A stretch of 64,000 bases of DNA, taken from positions 32,455,876 through 32,519,875 of the forward strand of contig JBCFYV010011135.1 of NCBI GenBank assembly GCA_039000515.1. Reading direction: 5' to 3'. The notes below the pieces were generated by a model. The model ran no database searches. It saw nothing but the letters and a program-made list of their open reading frames with translations, and was not told where the DNA came from. The stretch is from Timema cristinae. Lineage: Eukaryota; Arthropoda; Insecta; Phasmatodea; Timematidae. Below, in pieces: positions 24,469 through 35,204 of this stretch (position 1 is its first letter; each line of letters opens with the position of its first letter). A program made the translations under genes and the position numbers.

Positions 24469-27400
24469 CTGCAGGAAGAGTGGGGGGAGAGGAGGGACAA
24501 AAGACCACACCTTTATAAGACCGTGTCGCTCCTCATTCATGGTTCCCTATTTTCCTGCATTAAGCGCTTGAATCATGGGGGCGAGAAATTGCCATGCAGA
24601 CGTTCGGATCTGGTGCGATATTTAACTCTACGATACGTTATTTCGAAATATTGTTTAAACCGAAATAAAGTCGGAAGATTCCAACAAGGATCTTTTTCCT
24701 CGACAACCTTATATTTTTAGTTTTAATAATAGAACAAATGTGTGAAAATGTTACATTAGCTCATTTTCAGCGAGTTTTTAATCGTATTAGTGGAGCTATG
24801 CGACAAGTCTCGATGAAAAAGAGCTAGAGACCTAACCTTCCTCTGACAAATACAGTCATTGTTTGATATTTGAGAACTAACAGCGAGCTTTCCTCTTTAC
24901 CTCGAGATAAGAAGTTTCCTCTGACAAATACAGTCATTGTTTGATATTTGAGAACTATCAGCGAGCTTTCCTCTTTACCTCGAGATAAGAACTTTCCTCT
25001 AACAAATACAGTCATTGTTTGATATTTGAGAACTAGCAGCGAGCTTTCCTCTTTACCTTCTGATAAGAAGTTTCCTCTAACAAATACAGTCATTGTTTGA
25101 TATTTGAGAACTAGCAGCGAGCTTTCCTCTTTACCTTGAGATAAGAAGTTTCCTCTAACAAATACAGTCATTGTTTGATATTTGAGAACTAGCAGCGAGC
25201 TTTCCTCTTTACCTCGAGATAAGAAGTTTCCTCTAACAAATACAGTCATTGTTTGATATTTGAGAACTAGCAGCGAGCTTTCCTCTTTACCTTGAAATAA
25301 GTTTCCTCTAACAAATACTGTAATTGTTTGATATTTGAGAACTAGCAGCGAGCTTTCCTCTTTATCTTCAGATAAGAAGTTTCCTCTAACAGTTAGTTCC
25401 AGAAAACGACACAGACCAATGTATTTTAAGCCGTGTGGTCTTACAGCGATAAGTGATACTCGCTGACCGAGGTAGCCGCCTTCACCACTGAGCTACTAAG
25501 TACGGGTGTGTCAGTGCTGATTTCTAAGAGAGATGTTTCATTAACCATCACCATCGCCATTCTTATAAATAAACGGTGGCTGCTCGGATGGTATGGTTGG
25601 ACTGCGGGCTTACTCCATGGATGGAGCACAAGGACACTTGAGTCTTCCATAAATCAGCTATTTTAAAAATAATAGTAAAAATATTTTATTTTCTGCTCAA
25701 ATTGTTTTACACACATTGACTGTACCAATTAACCGCATCCATCGACTGAACGTTAGGCTTGTCTGGATTGTGATTGACAGGCTGTGGCTATAATTATGGT
25801 TGAGTGTAATGAGGGTGAATTTCCCTGCTCCTAAATGATTTTATTCTCTCGTCTCCCCCCCTCTCCCTTTCTCTCTCACTCTCACCAAGCAAAAGTGGTA
25901 GCATTTCATCTAAATCATGCCACTCTTAAGTTCCCTCACTGGTTTGAGTAGTGTTAGCTAACAGCTAGTAGAAGATTTTTTTATTGCAAACATTGACTTA
26001 AAGTCACTAATGTCAACCTATTAGGAAATAGTTATTATTTGCTCAGTGTTAATATATTATATTATCATATAACCCGAACGGGTAGTAATACGTGGTGCTA
26101 AATAATAAATAATACTATAATATCAATAAAAAGTGTTTTCAAACTCTTGTAATACTTCCCTAACTATTACTGTAAAATTTATATTTTCTTATCTTATTAA
26201 AATAATAAAATATATTAATAAAACTATTATTATGTTTTTTGTTTTGCAGTTGTGGCAACAAGAGATACTATAGTTAAACAATAAATTAAAAATTTTATTC
26301 TATTTGCGCTCGTATCTGGTTTTAATTGGACATCAAAATAAATGTTTTTACATCTTATTTTGTAAACACATGCTCATGATACATCATCGAAGACTGTTTG
26401 TATGACGTCATCAAACAACCTTGTTTGGGCTCGTTTCTCCATATTGATTTTTGAAAGAAAGGCAGTCTTTTAAAACTTCTCGTTTGTAAAGCAATTTTAA
26501 GTAAAAGCAAGACGCGCTTCCACAAAAAAAAACATCAAAACGGCTATTTTCTAATTTCGTTATAAACATATAAAAAAAGGTAAAATTAACTAAAACCAGT
26601 GAGGGCGACGGCTCGTAGCTAAAATTAGTGGGGGTTCTGCTCCAGAAAAATTTTAGCCTTTGTTTTAAAATTCTGTAAAAGGGGGGGGGGGGGAAAATGT
26701 ATAAAAGAAAATTTATTTAGGAACTTGATGAAATCTTAACCCAAAAAAACTTTTTTACTTACTTTAACTTAAATTGTTAAAGTTTAAGCTTGATCTATTA
26801 ATTTAAAAATTAAATCCATGCTCCTTGTTTTAATTTAAGCATAAATAAAATTCAATAGTTGTTTCCTTGATCTCTAGATGACAATTGAGGAAATTTGTTT
26901 CCATTGAAAGTACTGCAAGCGCATTTAGTCTTACTGTTAGATAAAAGAACCTAAAAAAAGAATCAAATAGAATAGCTGGAAGTAGAATAATAATCTAAAC
27001 TCTCTACACTTTATCAATTATAGAATATGGTACACGGTTTTTAAGCACAACACACGCCGAGTTAAAAAAAACTTCCTTCCACCATCACGCCAGAGCCGGC
27101 ACTGTGAGAGCAACAGTGCTTTCTCTACCTGCAGTCCTGCCTTCCTCCTCATCCCCTCCTATGTGTGCATGCGCACAACAAAACACCACGTCGCTGGAAC
27201 TGTGAAGCGCACAGTTCCATACAAAGATTTTTGTATCTTTTCCATAAATGGGGGGTGACTACTTAAGTACTGACATTAAGCTTAAGGAATATATATTGTG
27301 CAACAAAAATAAAATAAAGAATTTTTTTAAAAGTGCTCATTATATTAAATGTTATCGATAATATAAAGTGGAAATAGGAAGTGCTGCAGTTCCGCAGTGC

Positions 27401-30400
27401 CTATACACGAGCCGTCACTGCTAAATACTCATTCTTTGTTGTGAAAGTTTCGATTGCCAAACGTGACAGCAGCTCGACACATGGCTCTTACAGATCTTAT
27501 GGTTTGGCGAATGGATATATGAGAGCGTGGTATAGCATTTGTTATTTGTCAGTTACCTACACTCCTACAACGGATGGCTATAGGCTGTTACCTTTCTGTA
27601 TGTTGTCCCAGGAACTGCGCGTGACATTGTCCGCGGCGTATCGAGAGAAAGAAGCCTCCATGATGACTGTTGTATTATCCTGGATGTCAGCTCGCAGCAC
27701 CAGACCCCAAATCGCTGTGCTTAACTCCACCACAACAATCAGCACAAGGAGGACTGAATACTAGAGGCAAACACACGTTTTAACAGAACGTGTCATTGAT
27801 TCAATTGACCTATTACTTCTAGAATGTACAACGAACCCAAACAAAGACAACAATGAAAAATATATGTGACAACAGACTTAATACTACTAGCCTGTGCAAT
27901 GAATACTTATTACTTATAGACTGTACAATGTATGTTGATGCTAGGATTAACAATATACTTATTACTTCTAGAATGTGCTACGTGCCCAAATACAACAGTG
28001 AAATATATGTCACGACTAATACAAAGAACTTACAATCAACTTACCTAGTACTAATGCAACAAGTAAAAAATTAAGATAATACTAATAGCAACGATTGTAA
28101 ATCACAGTACTAGACTTATTACTTCTAGAATGTGCTACGAGCCCGAAGACAACAGTTAAATATATGTGACAACAGACTTAATACTACTAGACTGTGCAAC
28201 GAATCTAGATACAATGCAACATGTGACTGTAGACTTATTACTTATAAAATGTTCAATTAATATTGATGTGACGTGTGACAATACATTTATTATTTCTTGA
28301 CCAGGCAACAACTCTATATACGACGATGCAACATGTGACAGTAGATTTATCACTTCTGACTGTGAAACAAATCTCAATACAATGAAACAGGTAACAACAT
28401 ACTTATTATTTCTAAACTACGCAACGAATCTAAATAGAATGTATTACTTAACAATATGCTTATTACTACTAGACTGTGCAACGAATCTAGATACAACAAT
28501 GCAACATGTTGTAGTAGACTTATACTTCTAAACTGTGCAATGAATTTAAATAAAACAATTCAACATGTAACTTTTTTTTTTGCTTCTAGAATGTGTAACA
28601 AATCTAAAATCAATGTATTGTGTTACAAAAAAACACTTACTACTCCTAAAAGCGCATCAAATAAAAAGCCAATAGGCCCGACATACATTCAAAATGATGT
28701 AATAGATTTATTGATCTTGGAAATTGTATCAAATCTGAAGCCAACAAGGTAAAACAAAAAAAAAAAAAATCGAGATTGCTTCATTTCAAAGTAGAATAAT
28801 CCTTACTGCCACAATACTTTCTATAACTATAAAATAAACGTGACCCAAAGGGGGTGGGGGGGGGGGGAGGATGACTCACCAGGATAAGAAGCCAACGCTT
28901 CTTGTCGAAGGCGGCCCGCCAGCCCAGTCCCGCCACCAGACAGACAGCCGCCCCCAGCACCAGTAGAATAATAGGTGGTTTTACGACTGTGGAGGGCACG
29001 AAACCCCGACCTTCTTGTAGACGTACACCAGGTAAGACCCCACGCACAACATGGCGACTCCACAAACCTAACGGGGTGAAAAAAAACAACATCGCGCTCG
29101 TTAATTAGCTTCTCCTGTGGTCACGTGACTTGCTACGAACCAATCACAATAGATCAGCGTTGGTCGCTTTGCACAAGTGAGGGGGGGGGGTAAAATATCA
29201 GCTCTGTCCAGCACTGTTCTATAAAACCTGCTTGGAGGGGGGAACTAATCAAATTTCAAAACCAACCTACCCAATCAGTGCGCGTGCGTTTTGTAAGCGA
29301 GATACTAGAAGATAGCTGCCTCTACTGTTGTGAAATGATAACTCGTTAAATGGAAACTGTGTGTGTTCTTATCTAATAATTTGTTTCACTACGCAATAAA
29401 ATAATATGGAAACATTTAGCCTGTTTCTTTTTTTTTTCTTAGCACCGCGTCTTACTACCCGTTAGCTTTGTACGCTTATGTGCTAATCACGCTAGTGGTT
29501 TTAGGGATTAGGAAGGGTATATTTTGATTAATTGTATCCGTATTTGCGTGGAGATAAAGTGGGAAAACTACCCTCAGTACACCCGACCAAGATTTGAACC
29601 TCAGTATCCCCATTATCGGTGGTCTAATCTACTGTGAGATTAGCGCCTTAGACCGCGCATCCACCGAAGTGGTTTAACCTGAAATTAAACTTAAAGGTTT
29701 GTTTATCTATCAGTAAATAAAATATATTAGTAGCCTGCCTTAGCAAAGATAACACACGCTTTACACTAACAGGTTATTACAAATCTCCTCACAACGGCCA
29801 ACGAAGCTGTCTGCTCGCTTCTAGCTCTACAACGCATGCGCACTGATTTAAGCCAACGAAACTGTCTGTTCACTTCTAGCTCTACAACGCATGCGCACTG
29901 ATTGAAGCCAACGAAGCTGTCTGCTCGCTTCTAGCTCTACAGCGCATGCGCACTGATTGAAGCCAACGAAACTGTCTGCTCGCTTCTAGCTCTACAACGC
30001 ATGCGCACTGATTGAAACCAACGAAGCTGTCTGCTCGCTTCTAGCTCTACGGGTTCGGCCAGACTGCCAAGCGTGCGAGCGAGCGCGCGAGCGAGCGAGC
30101 GCGTAATTAGCGAACCCTAGTTAGATTATTATTAGCACCGCGTCTTACTACCCGTTCGGGTTATACGCACTTACGCTAATGTGTAATGGTAGGGTTATTG
30201 TGAGATGAAATGAAGGACCTACAGTTTAACGTGGAATCCGAACCACGGTGGTGGCCTGGCATTCCCTACATTCACAAGATGTCTTGTCAGAGGTGAAGGA
30301 AGGGTTTGGAAATAAGATAAATCTGTGCTGGGACCGAGGATTGAACCCCGGCTGCCAGCACAGAAGTCTGACACCTTACCCTAGACCACTAGGTCACCGC

Positions 30401-30835
30401 CCCCCCCCTCCCCCTAGTTAGAGAAGATGTCTCTGTCAAACACACTTAGTACATCTCTGCTCCTCGAAAATTCTTACAGAAAATATTGTGTATTTATAAA
30501 AAAGAAAAAAGTAGAAGTGCATCCAATTAATAAATTGAGAAATGCGTATGGTACTGTACTGAAGTGTTTTAAAATCAGATTTGCCGCACCAGTGGCAGAA
30601 TGGTGCGTTGCACTCGATAACTTTTGACTAGGAGGCAAAGGTTCGAATCTTGGCTCAGTGAACTGAAGGTGATTTTTAAAACTTATTTATTGTTGTGGTT
30701 TTTTCATACTCTCTCCAAACTAATGGTGATTCTTATTTGTAAAGGCCTACTTTGATTATAATATTGAAGTATTTTAACATATCGGGTTTACATATATACA
30801 TTATATTATTTATGGTCTTACCAATTAAATTAGGC

Positions 30836-30882
<47 letters not shown>

Positions 30883-32645
30883 GCACCGCATCTTACTTCC
30901 CGTTCGGGTTATATGCACTTACGCTAATGTGTAATGGTAGGGTGATTGTGAGATGAAATGAAGGACCTACAGTTTAACGTGGAATCCGAACCACGGTGGA
31001 GGCCTGGCTTTCCCCACATTCACAAGATGTCTTGCCAGAGGTGAAGGAAGGGTTTGGTAATCAGATAAATCTCTGCCGGGACCGAGGATTGAACCCCGGC
31101 CGCCAGCACAGAAGTCTGACACCTTACCCCTAGACCGCCAGGTCACCGGGCCATTAATAGCAAGTGTGTTAAACCTATCACTGATAGAAAAAAGTCAAAT
31201 ATCATGTCAAAATGAGAAGTTTCCCCAGCACTCAATGAACCAACATACAATAATATTGCCTAGCGCCTGTAAACTAGACTGTACCGGGTCGAGCGCGCGC
31301 GCTTGAAAAATAGAACCAGTCCTATCTTTCAAGCGCGCGCGCTCGCTCGCTCGCTCGCTCCAGTGTGGCCACCCCCCATTACAACCAATGTGTTCTATTT
31401 TATATTTTAGTCGCTCGCGCGCTCGCTCGCTCGCGCGCTCAGTCTGGCCGTACCCTACAGCGCATGCGCACTGATTGAAGATGGTCGGTTCTGAGGTTTG
31501 ATTGGTTCTCCCGTGCCGAACATCTCGGGCAGAGAGGATGAAGTAGAGATGAGTTGAACTTTTAACACAACACCTCGCACTGATGGAACGGAAATCTTGT
31601 GATTGGTTTAGACCTCGTCACGTGTGAATCCGTAGTAATTAATTATTGTAGTGGAGCCTTAACACGAGTCTTGAGAAACCCGCCTCTTTTTAATATTTCT
31701 TGTATAGAAATCAGTTCCGAGCCTATACAGGGTGTTTGTAAACTCAACGCCCAAACTGCACTTAAAGCTTGTTTGAACTAAAGTAATACAAAAGCCCTTA
31801 CACCTACATCCGTAAAACTATGTTAATACCAATTGTTTTCAACGTTTTGGCGTACAGCTCTGGGAGAGCAAAGCTGTACAAGCATGCTTGTACAAAAAGT
31901 TGCATAGGATCTAGGCGCGCGGAACTGCATATGTAATAATGGCAAGCACTTTATGTAATGTAGGACCGTTAATAACGGCCCTCAGAACGAATTCTCATTT
32001 CTATAAGGACTGGAATGTTGTGTTACTATTAACTGTGGTATGTTCTGCTGACTTGTTTCCAAGATGTCGAGATGTGCAGTGCCGCGCGCCTATCTCCTAT
32101 GCAACCTGTTGTACACGCATGGTTGAACAGCTTTGCTCTCCCGGTGCTGTAAGCCGAAATTTTGATCACAATTTAATGGTATCAGCATAGTTTACTGAAT
32201 GTAAGCGTTCAGGGATTTTGTATTGCTTTTAGACAAACTTGAGTTTAGGAGTAATCTATATATAATCAGAAAAAGGTGGAAAACCAAATTAAGTAAAATG
32301 CGATACATGTTCTAGGTTAACAAGCTCAAAGTTAAAATAGAATTGTAAGAAACGGTGATATAGGATAATAAAATGTTTAATATTTACATGTTGTATCAGA
32401 CTTCTGTGCTGGCGGCCGGGGTTCAATCCTCGGTCCCGGCACAGATTTATCTAATTACCAAACCCTTCCTTCACCTCTGACAAGACGTGTATTAATCACA
32501 ACTTGTGAATGTGTGGGAATGACAGGCCTCCACCGTGGTTCGGATCCCACGTTAAACTGTAGGTCCTTCATTTCATCTCACAATCACCCTACCATTACAC
32601 ATTAGAGTAAGTGCGTAAAACCGAACGAGTAGTAAGACGCAGTGC

Positions 32646-32684
<39 letters not shown>

Positions 32685-34884
32685 ATGTTCGGTCACAATT
32701 AGTTCGGATTAACCAGGTCATAGTGGATATATACACATATAAATATGTACCTTCCTACATGCCACGGGGAATGTTTAATTTTGATATCAACATTCAACTT
32801 TTTAACCCAAATATTTTGACGGTGATTTTGTTTTAACGGATGTATGGTGCTTGGACACTAAGCATGCTACGTTCTATTCTTGGAAGTTTGCCTTGTGCTT
32901 GATTAGAGGAGTGTGGTTAAGAAGGTTCGTCTCGATTAGTTTAGGACGGTAGCACACTAAACGAGAAAATAACAACTATACTAAAATATGAGTTTTCTAC
33001 AACTGCTCTATTGCTAGTGCTAGTGTTGCTGTCCTAGGTTAAGCTAGTTTGTAAGTCTATATCCCTGTGTTGGTCCTGTTACCCAGACATTACAACTCCT
33101 GGTGCTAGTGTTGCTGTCCTAGGTTAAGTTAGTTTGTAAGTCTATATCCCTGTGTTGGTCCTGTTACCAGATATTATAACTCCTGGTGCTAGTGTTTCTG
33201 TCCAAGGTTAAGTTAATCTGTAAGTCTAGATCCCTGTGTATGTGTTGGTCCTGTTAGCCAGATATTACAACTCCTGGTGCTAGTGTTGCTGTCCTAGGTT
33301 AAGCTAGTTTGTAAGTCTATATCCCTGTGTTGGTCCTGTTACCCAGACATTACAACTCCTGGTGCTAGTGTTGCTGTCCTAGGTTAAGTTAGTTTGTAAG
33401 TCTATATCCCTGTGTTGGTCCTGTTACCCAGACATTACAACTCCTGGTGCTAGTGTTGCTGTCCTAGGTTAAGTTAGTTTGTAAGTCTATATCCCTGTGT
33501 TGGTCCTGTTACCCAGATGTTACAACTCCTGGTGCTAGTGTTGCTGCCTAGGTTAAGCTAGTTTGTAAGTCTATATCCCTGTGTATGTGTTGGTCTGTTA
33601 CCCGGACATTACACCTCCTGGTGCTAGTGTTGCTGTCTTAAGTAAACTAGTTTATATTTTAAGTAGTATCCTCGATAAATAATTAACTAACGAAACTAAG
33701 CTTAGTGAAAACAAAGAAAATTTGTGATAAAAATGACAGATGATGAAGATTACAGAAATGTTTTATTTTGATGCTGAAATTATTTAACTCAAACATGGCC
33801 TTAATAACATACCGTCAATATATCTTATCTCTAGAGATAAGACTCATCGTTAGTAAACATGATAACATATAGATTGACACCCCTTTCATGTGCCATTTTG
33901 GTTTGTCAACAACCTTTGGTAGGATTCTGACAGTTATGAAAATACAAATAAATTTTATTTTGTGGCTATGAAGATGAGTTATAAAAAGGGACAGCTGTAG
34001 ATGTATGTAGACGTATTAATACGTGACAGTACGTCTGGTAACTGTTCTGTCAGATATGGTTCTTCCTATGAACATTGGACTGTAGTAACTGTTCTAGCTG
34101 TCAGATAAGGTTCTTCTGTGAACATTGTACTGTAGTAACTGTTCTAGCTGTCAGATAAGGTTCTTTCTATGAACATTGGACTGTAGTAACTGTTCTAGTT
34201 GTCAGTTAAGGTTCTTGCTATGAACATTGGAATGTAGTAACTGTTCTAGCTGTCAGATAAGGTTCTTCCTATGAACAATGGACTGTAGTAACTGTACTAG
34301 CTGTCAGATAAGGTTCTTCCTATGAACATTGGACTGTAGTAACTGTTCTAGCTGTCAGATAAGGTTCTTCCTATGAACATTGGACTGTAGTGACTGTTCT
34401 AGCTGTCAGATAAGGTTCTTCCTATGAACATTGGACTGTAGTAACTGTTATAGCTGTCAGATGAGATTCTTCCTATGAACATTGGACTGTATTAACTGTT
34501 CTAGCTGTCAGATAAGGTTCTTCCTATGAACATTGGACTGTAGTAACTGTTATAGCTGTCAGATAAGGTTCTTCCTATGAACATTGGACTGTAGTAACTG
34601 TTATAGCTGTCAGATAAGGTTCTTCCTATGAACATTGGACTGTAGTAACTGTTCTAGCTGTCAGATAAGGTTCTTACTATGAACATTGGGCTGTAGTAAC
34701 TGTTCTAGTTGTCAGATAAGGTTCTTCCTATGAACATTGGACTGTAGTGACTGTTCTAGCTGTCAGATAAGGTTCTTCCTATGAACATTGTACTGTAGTA
34801 ACTGTCCTAGATGTTATTTCTTACCCCGTAGAGCACATCAAACGCCAGAACCGCGTACCGGAGACATCTTGAGGAATACGCCAT
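24253..34884 (-). CDS. tetraspanin, block B (exons 1-4)
   Basis: Second tetraspanin block, minus strand. Pieces are 34884-34825 (start, TM1), 29067-28880 (end of TM1, TM2), 27760-27592 (TM3) and 24468-24253 (large loop, start of TM4). The Met exon [15 protein letters not shown] joins [11 protein letters not shown], then [38 protein letters not shown], then [22 protein letters not shown]. The loop has six cysteines. Two oddities: exon 2 needs one extra base in a G run (near 29000) to stay in frame, and exon 3 ends in phase 1 whereas exon 4 starts in phase 0. Exon 2 reads LGWRAAF where the family usually has a GCCGA motif. No terminal exon was found between 8514 and 24252; the exon at 5243-5172 fits by phase. 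It could be a separate gene with errors, a decaying copy, or alternative exons of one gene. Confidence 0.78.
24836..25395 (+). repeat. 78-bp minisatellite in tetraspanin B intron
   Basis: About seven units of 78 bp with AACAAATACAGTCATTGTTT and GCGAGCTTTCCTCTTTACCT. The length is a multiple of three and yields a repeating 26-residue minus-strand frame that is not a gene. Confidence 0.93.
25396..27591. other. intronic stretch of tetraspanin B
   Basis: No exon recognised. It contains a bare type-1/2 SINE tail at 26064-26110 (AACCCGAACGGGTAGTAATA) and a copy of the 1690-2010 repeat at 26110-26420. A G-run lies near 26680. Confidence 0.4.
27592..27760 (-). CDS. tetraspanin B exon 3 (TM3, start of large loop)
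   Basis: Acceptor TTGCCTCTAG, then [19 protein letters not shown] (TM3) to RSSWDNIQK, donor AAAG/GTAACA. The length of 169 bp is two short of the 171 bp of the block A exon, leaving phase 1. A stop follows soon if the donor is ignored. Confidence 0.85.
27840..28600 (+). repeat. diverged ~56-bp tandem array in tetraspanin B intron
   Basis: Units with CAACATGTGACA, ACTTATTACTTCTAGA and CTGTGCAACGAATCTA, imperfectly repeated about a dozen times directly upstream (transcript sense) of exon 3. Relatives lie at 19370-19620. Confidence 0.7.
28880..29067 (-). CDS. tetraspanin B exon 2 (end of TM1, TM2), frame interrupted
   Basis: Acceptor CCCCGTTAG, donor GTGAGT. It starts [19 protein letters not shown] in one frame, then TM2 ([15 protein letters not shown]) in another. 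Length 188 bp; one added base in the G run after YKKV restores a 63-codon exon, the exact size of block A exon 2. Confidence 0.8.
29438..29676 (-). mobile_element. type-1 SINE
   Basis: The tail (TTACTACCCGTTAGC on plus) is at the left and the head (ACCACTTCGGTGGATGCGCG on minus) at the right. Box B is GAGGTTCAAATC. Confidence 0.78.
29795..30050 (+). repeat. 55-bp minisatellite
   Basis: Five units containing CCAACGAAGCTGTCTGCTCG, CTTCTAGCTCTACAACGCAT and GCGCACTGATTGAAG. The array is interrupted after CTCTAC by the element at 30051-31455 and resumes with one partial unit at 31456-31482. Confidence 0.92.
30133..30398 (-). mobile_element. type-2 SINE inside the TIR element
   Basis: Full body, box B and head. 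The direct repeat CCCTAGTTAGA occurs at 30115-30125 and again near 30411-30421, with a C-rich stretch between head and repeat. Confidence 0.85.
30590..30837 (+). mobile_element. type-3 tRNA-derived element, 5' part
   Basis: Head with AGTGGCAGAATGGTGCG and box B AAAGGTTCGAATCTTGG, and a body matching 15840-16190 in reverse complement. It is interrupted at 30838 by a type-2 SINE and resumes at 31148. Confidence 0.7.
30838..30881. repeat. (TTA)n tail of the nested SINE
   Basis: A simple TTA repeat forming the tail of the minus-strand type-2 SINE at 30882-31147. Confidence 0.85.
30882..31147 (-). mobile_element. type-2 SINE inserted into a type-3 element
   Basis: Complete copy with shared tail, box B and head. 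GGCCATTA occurs at both junctions (left of the TTA tract and right of the head), a clear target duplication that dates this insertion after the type-3 element. Confidence 0.88.
31148..31300 (+). mobile_element. type-3 element, 3' part
   Basis: Resumes with CCCCAGCACTCAATGAACC and CGCCTGTAAACTAGAC, as in the 15840-16190 copy, then runs into a GC-rich hairpin. Confidence 0.65.
31814..32192. mobile_element. foldback TIR element
   Basis: The arms 31853-31928 and 32076-32151 (76 bp) are about 85% inverted matches: TACAGCTCTGGGAGAGCAAA against TTTGCTCTCCCGGTGCTGTA. The match extends outward to AAACTATG and CATAGTTT at the ends. No coding capacity. A TATACAGGGTGTTT end like that of the 39301 element lies just outside, at 31724. 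Confidence 0.78.
32394..32683 (+). mobile_element. type-2 SINE, 5' truncated
   Basis: Starts within the head (ATCAGACTTCTGTGCTGG), has box B GGGGTTCAATCC, the body, a slightly altered tail (AACCGAACGAGTAGTAAG) and TAA repeats. Confidence 0.85.
33016..33640 (+). repeat. 85-bp minisatellite
   Basis: About seven units at 85-bp spacing with GCTGTCCTAGGTTAAG, TTTGTAAGTCTATATCCC and TGTTGGTCCTGTTACCCAG. It lies in the long intron after the tetraspanin start exon. Confidence 0.92.
33660..34045. other. AT-rich intronic stretch
   Basis: No exon or repeat family recognised between the two minisatellites. Confidence 0.4.
34046..34812 (-). repeat. 51-bp minisatellite, inverted array, about 15 copies
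   Basis: Reverse complement of the 2249-3788 unit (on plus: AACATTGGACTGTAGTAACT, GTTCTAGCTGTCAGATAAGG). The array ends within about 15 bp of the 5' splice site of the tetraspanin start exon. Confidence 0.95.
34825..34884 (-). CDS. tetraspanin start exon (first half of TM1)
   Basis: ATG followed by 19 codons, [20 protein letters not shown], donor GGG/GTAAGA in phase 0. A short cytoplasmic N-terminus then TM1 is the standard tetraspanin start. In phase it can precede VCGVAML (block B, 29067) or LAGIALL (block A, 8513). Confidence 0.82.
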
Positions 34885-34914
34885 GGTCCCCCTCTTGTGC
34901 CGTCTTCACCACTT

Positions 34915-34928
34915 TCCCAACATGGCGG
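34915..34928 (-). promoter_or_regulatory. GCCGCCATGTT motif in tetraspanin 5' region
   Basis: Minus-strand GCCGCCATGTTGGG lies about 30 bp upstream of the start codon. It resembles the YY1/Pho core (GCCAT) often found near transcription starts. Inference only. Confidence 0.2.
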
Positions 34929-35204
34929 CTGGTCACCTCTTCGCTAAATAACGTTACTCACCTGTTTCACTATCGGTCTGTTATCTTGTAACTGAGAAGT
35001 CTGTGTTGAGACTGACTAGTACGCACTACGCACGTCTCCGCGAGGGAAAGTAGGCCGTCTTGTTTAGCGTCTGCTAAAACTCTTGGGTTGGGCTGGCTTG
35101 AGGGGAGGGGGTGGGGGTGAAGTTTTACTGACAGGGAAAGCCAGATCTTGGAGAATATGGCCCGGAGAGGAAACTATTACTTGACATTGAATATTCCTGA
35201 CACG

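Larger units (their letters stand above)
30051..31455. mobile_element. TIR DNA element with GCGA-rich ends, carrying nested SINEs
   Basis: The left end GGGTTCGGCCAGACTG and the right end CAGTCTGGCCGTACCC are inverted repeats, continued inward by GCGAGCGAGCGCGCGAGCG-type tracts. The flanking TAC at 30048-30050 and 31456-31458 is a 3-bp duplication: removing the element restores the minisatellite unit. A 3-bp duplication with GGG-starting termini is compatible with PIF/Harbinger-type elements, but no transposase is present and the class is unproven. It contains SINEs at 30133-30398 and 30882-31147 and a type-3 element. Confidence 0.75.

Noticed and set aside
24824..25249. 141-codon minus-strand frame with 26-residue repeats
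   Set aside because: Product of the 78-bp minisatellite in a tetraspanin intron.
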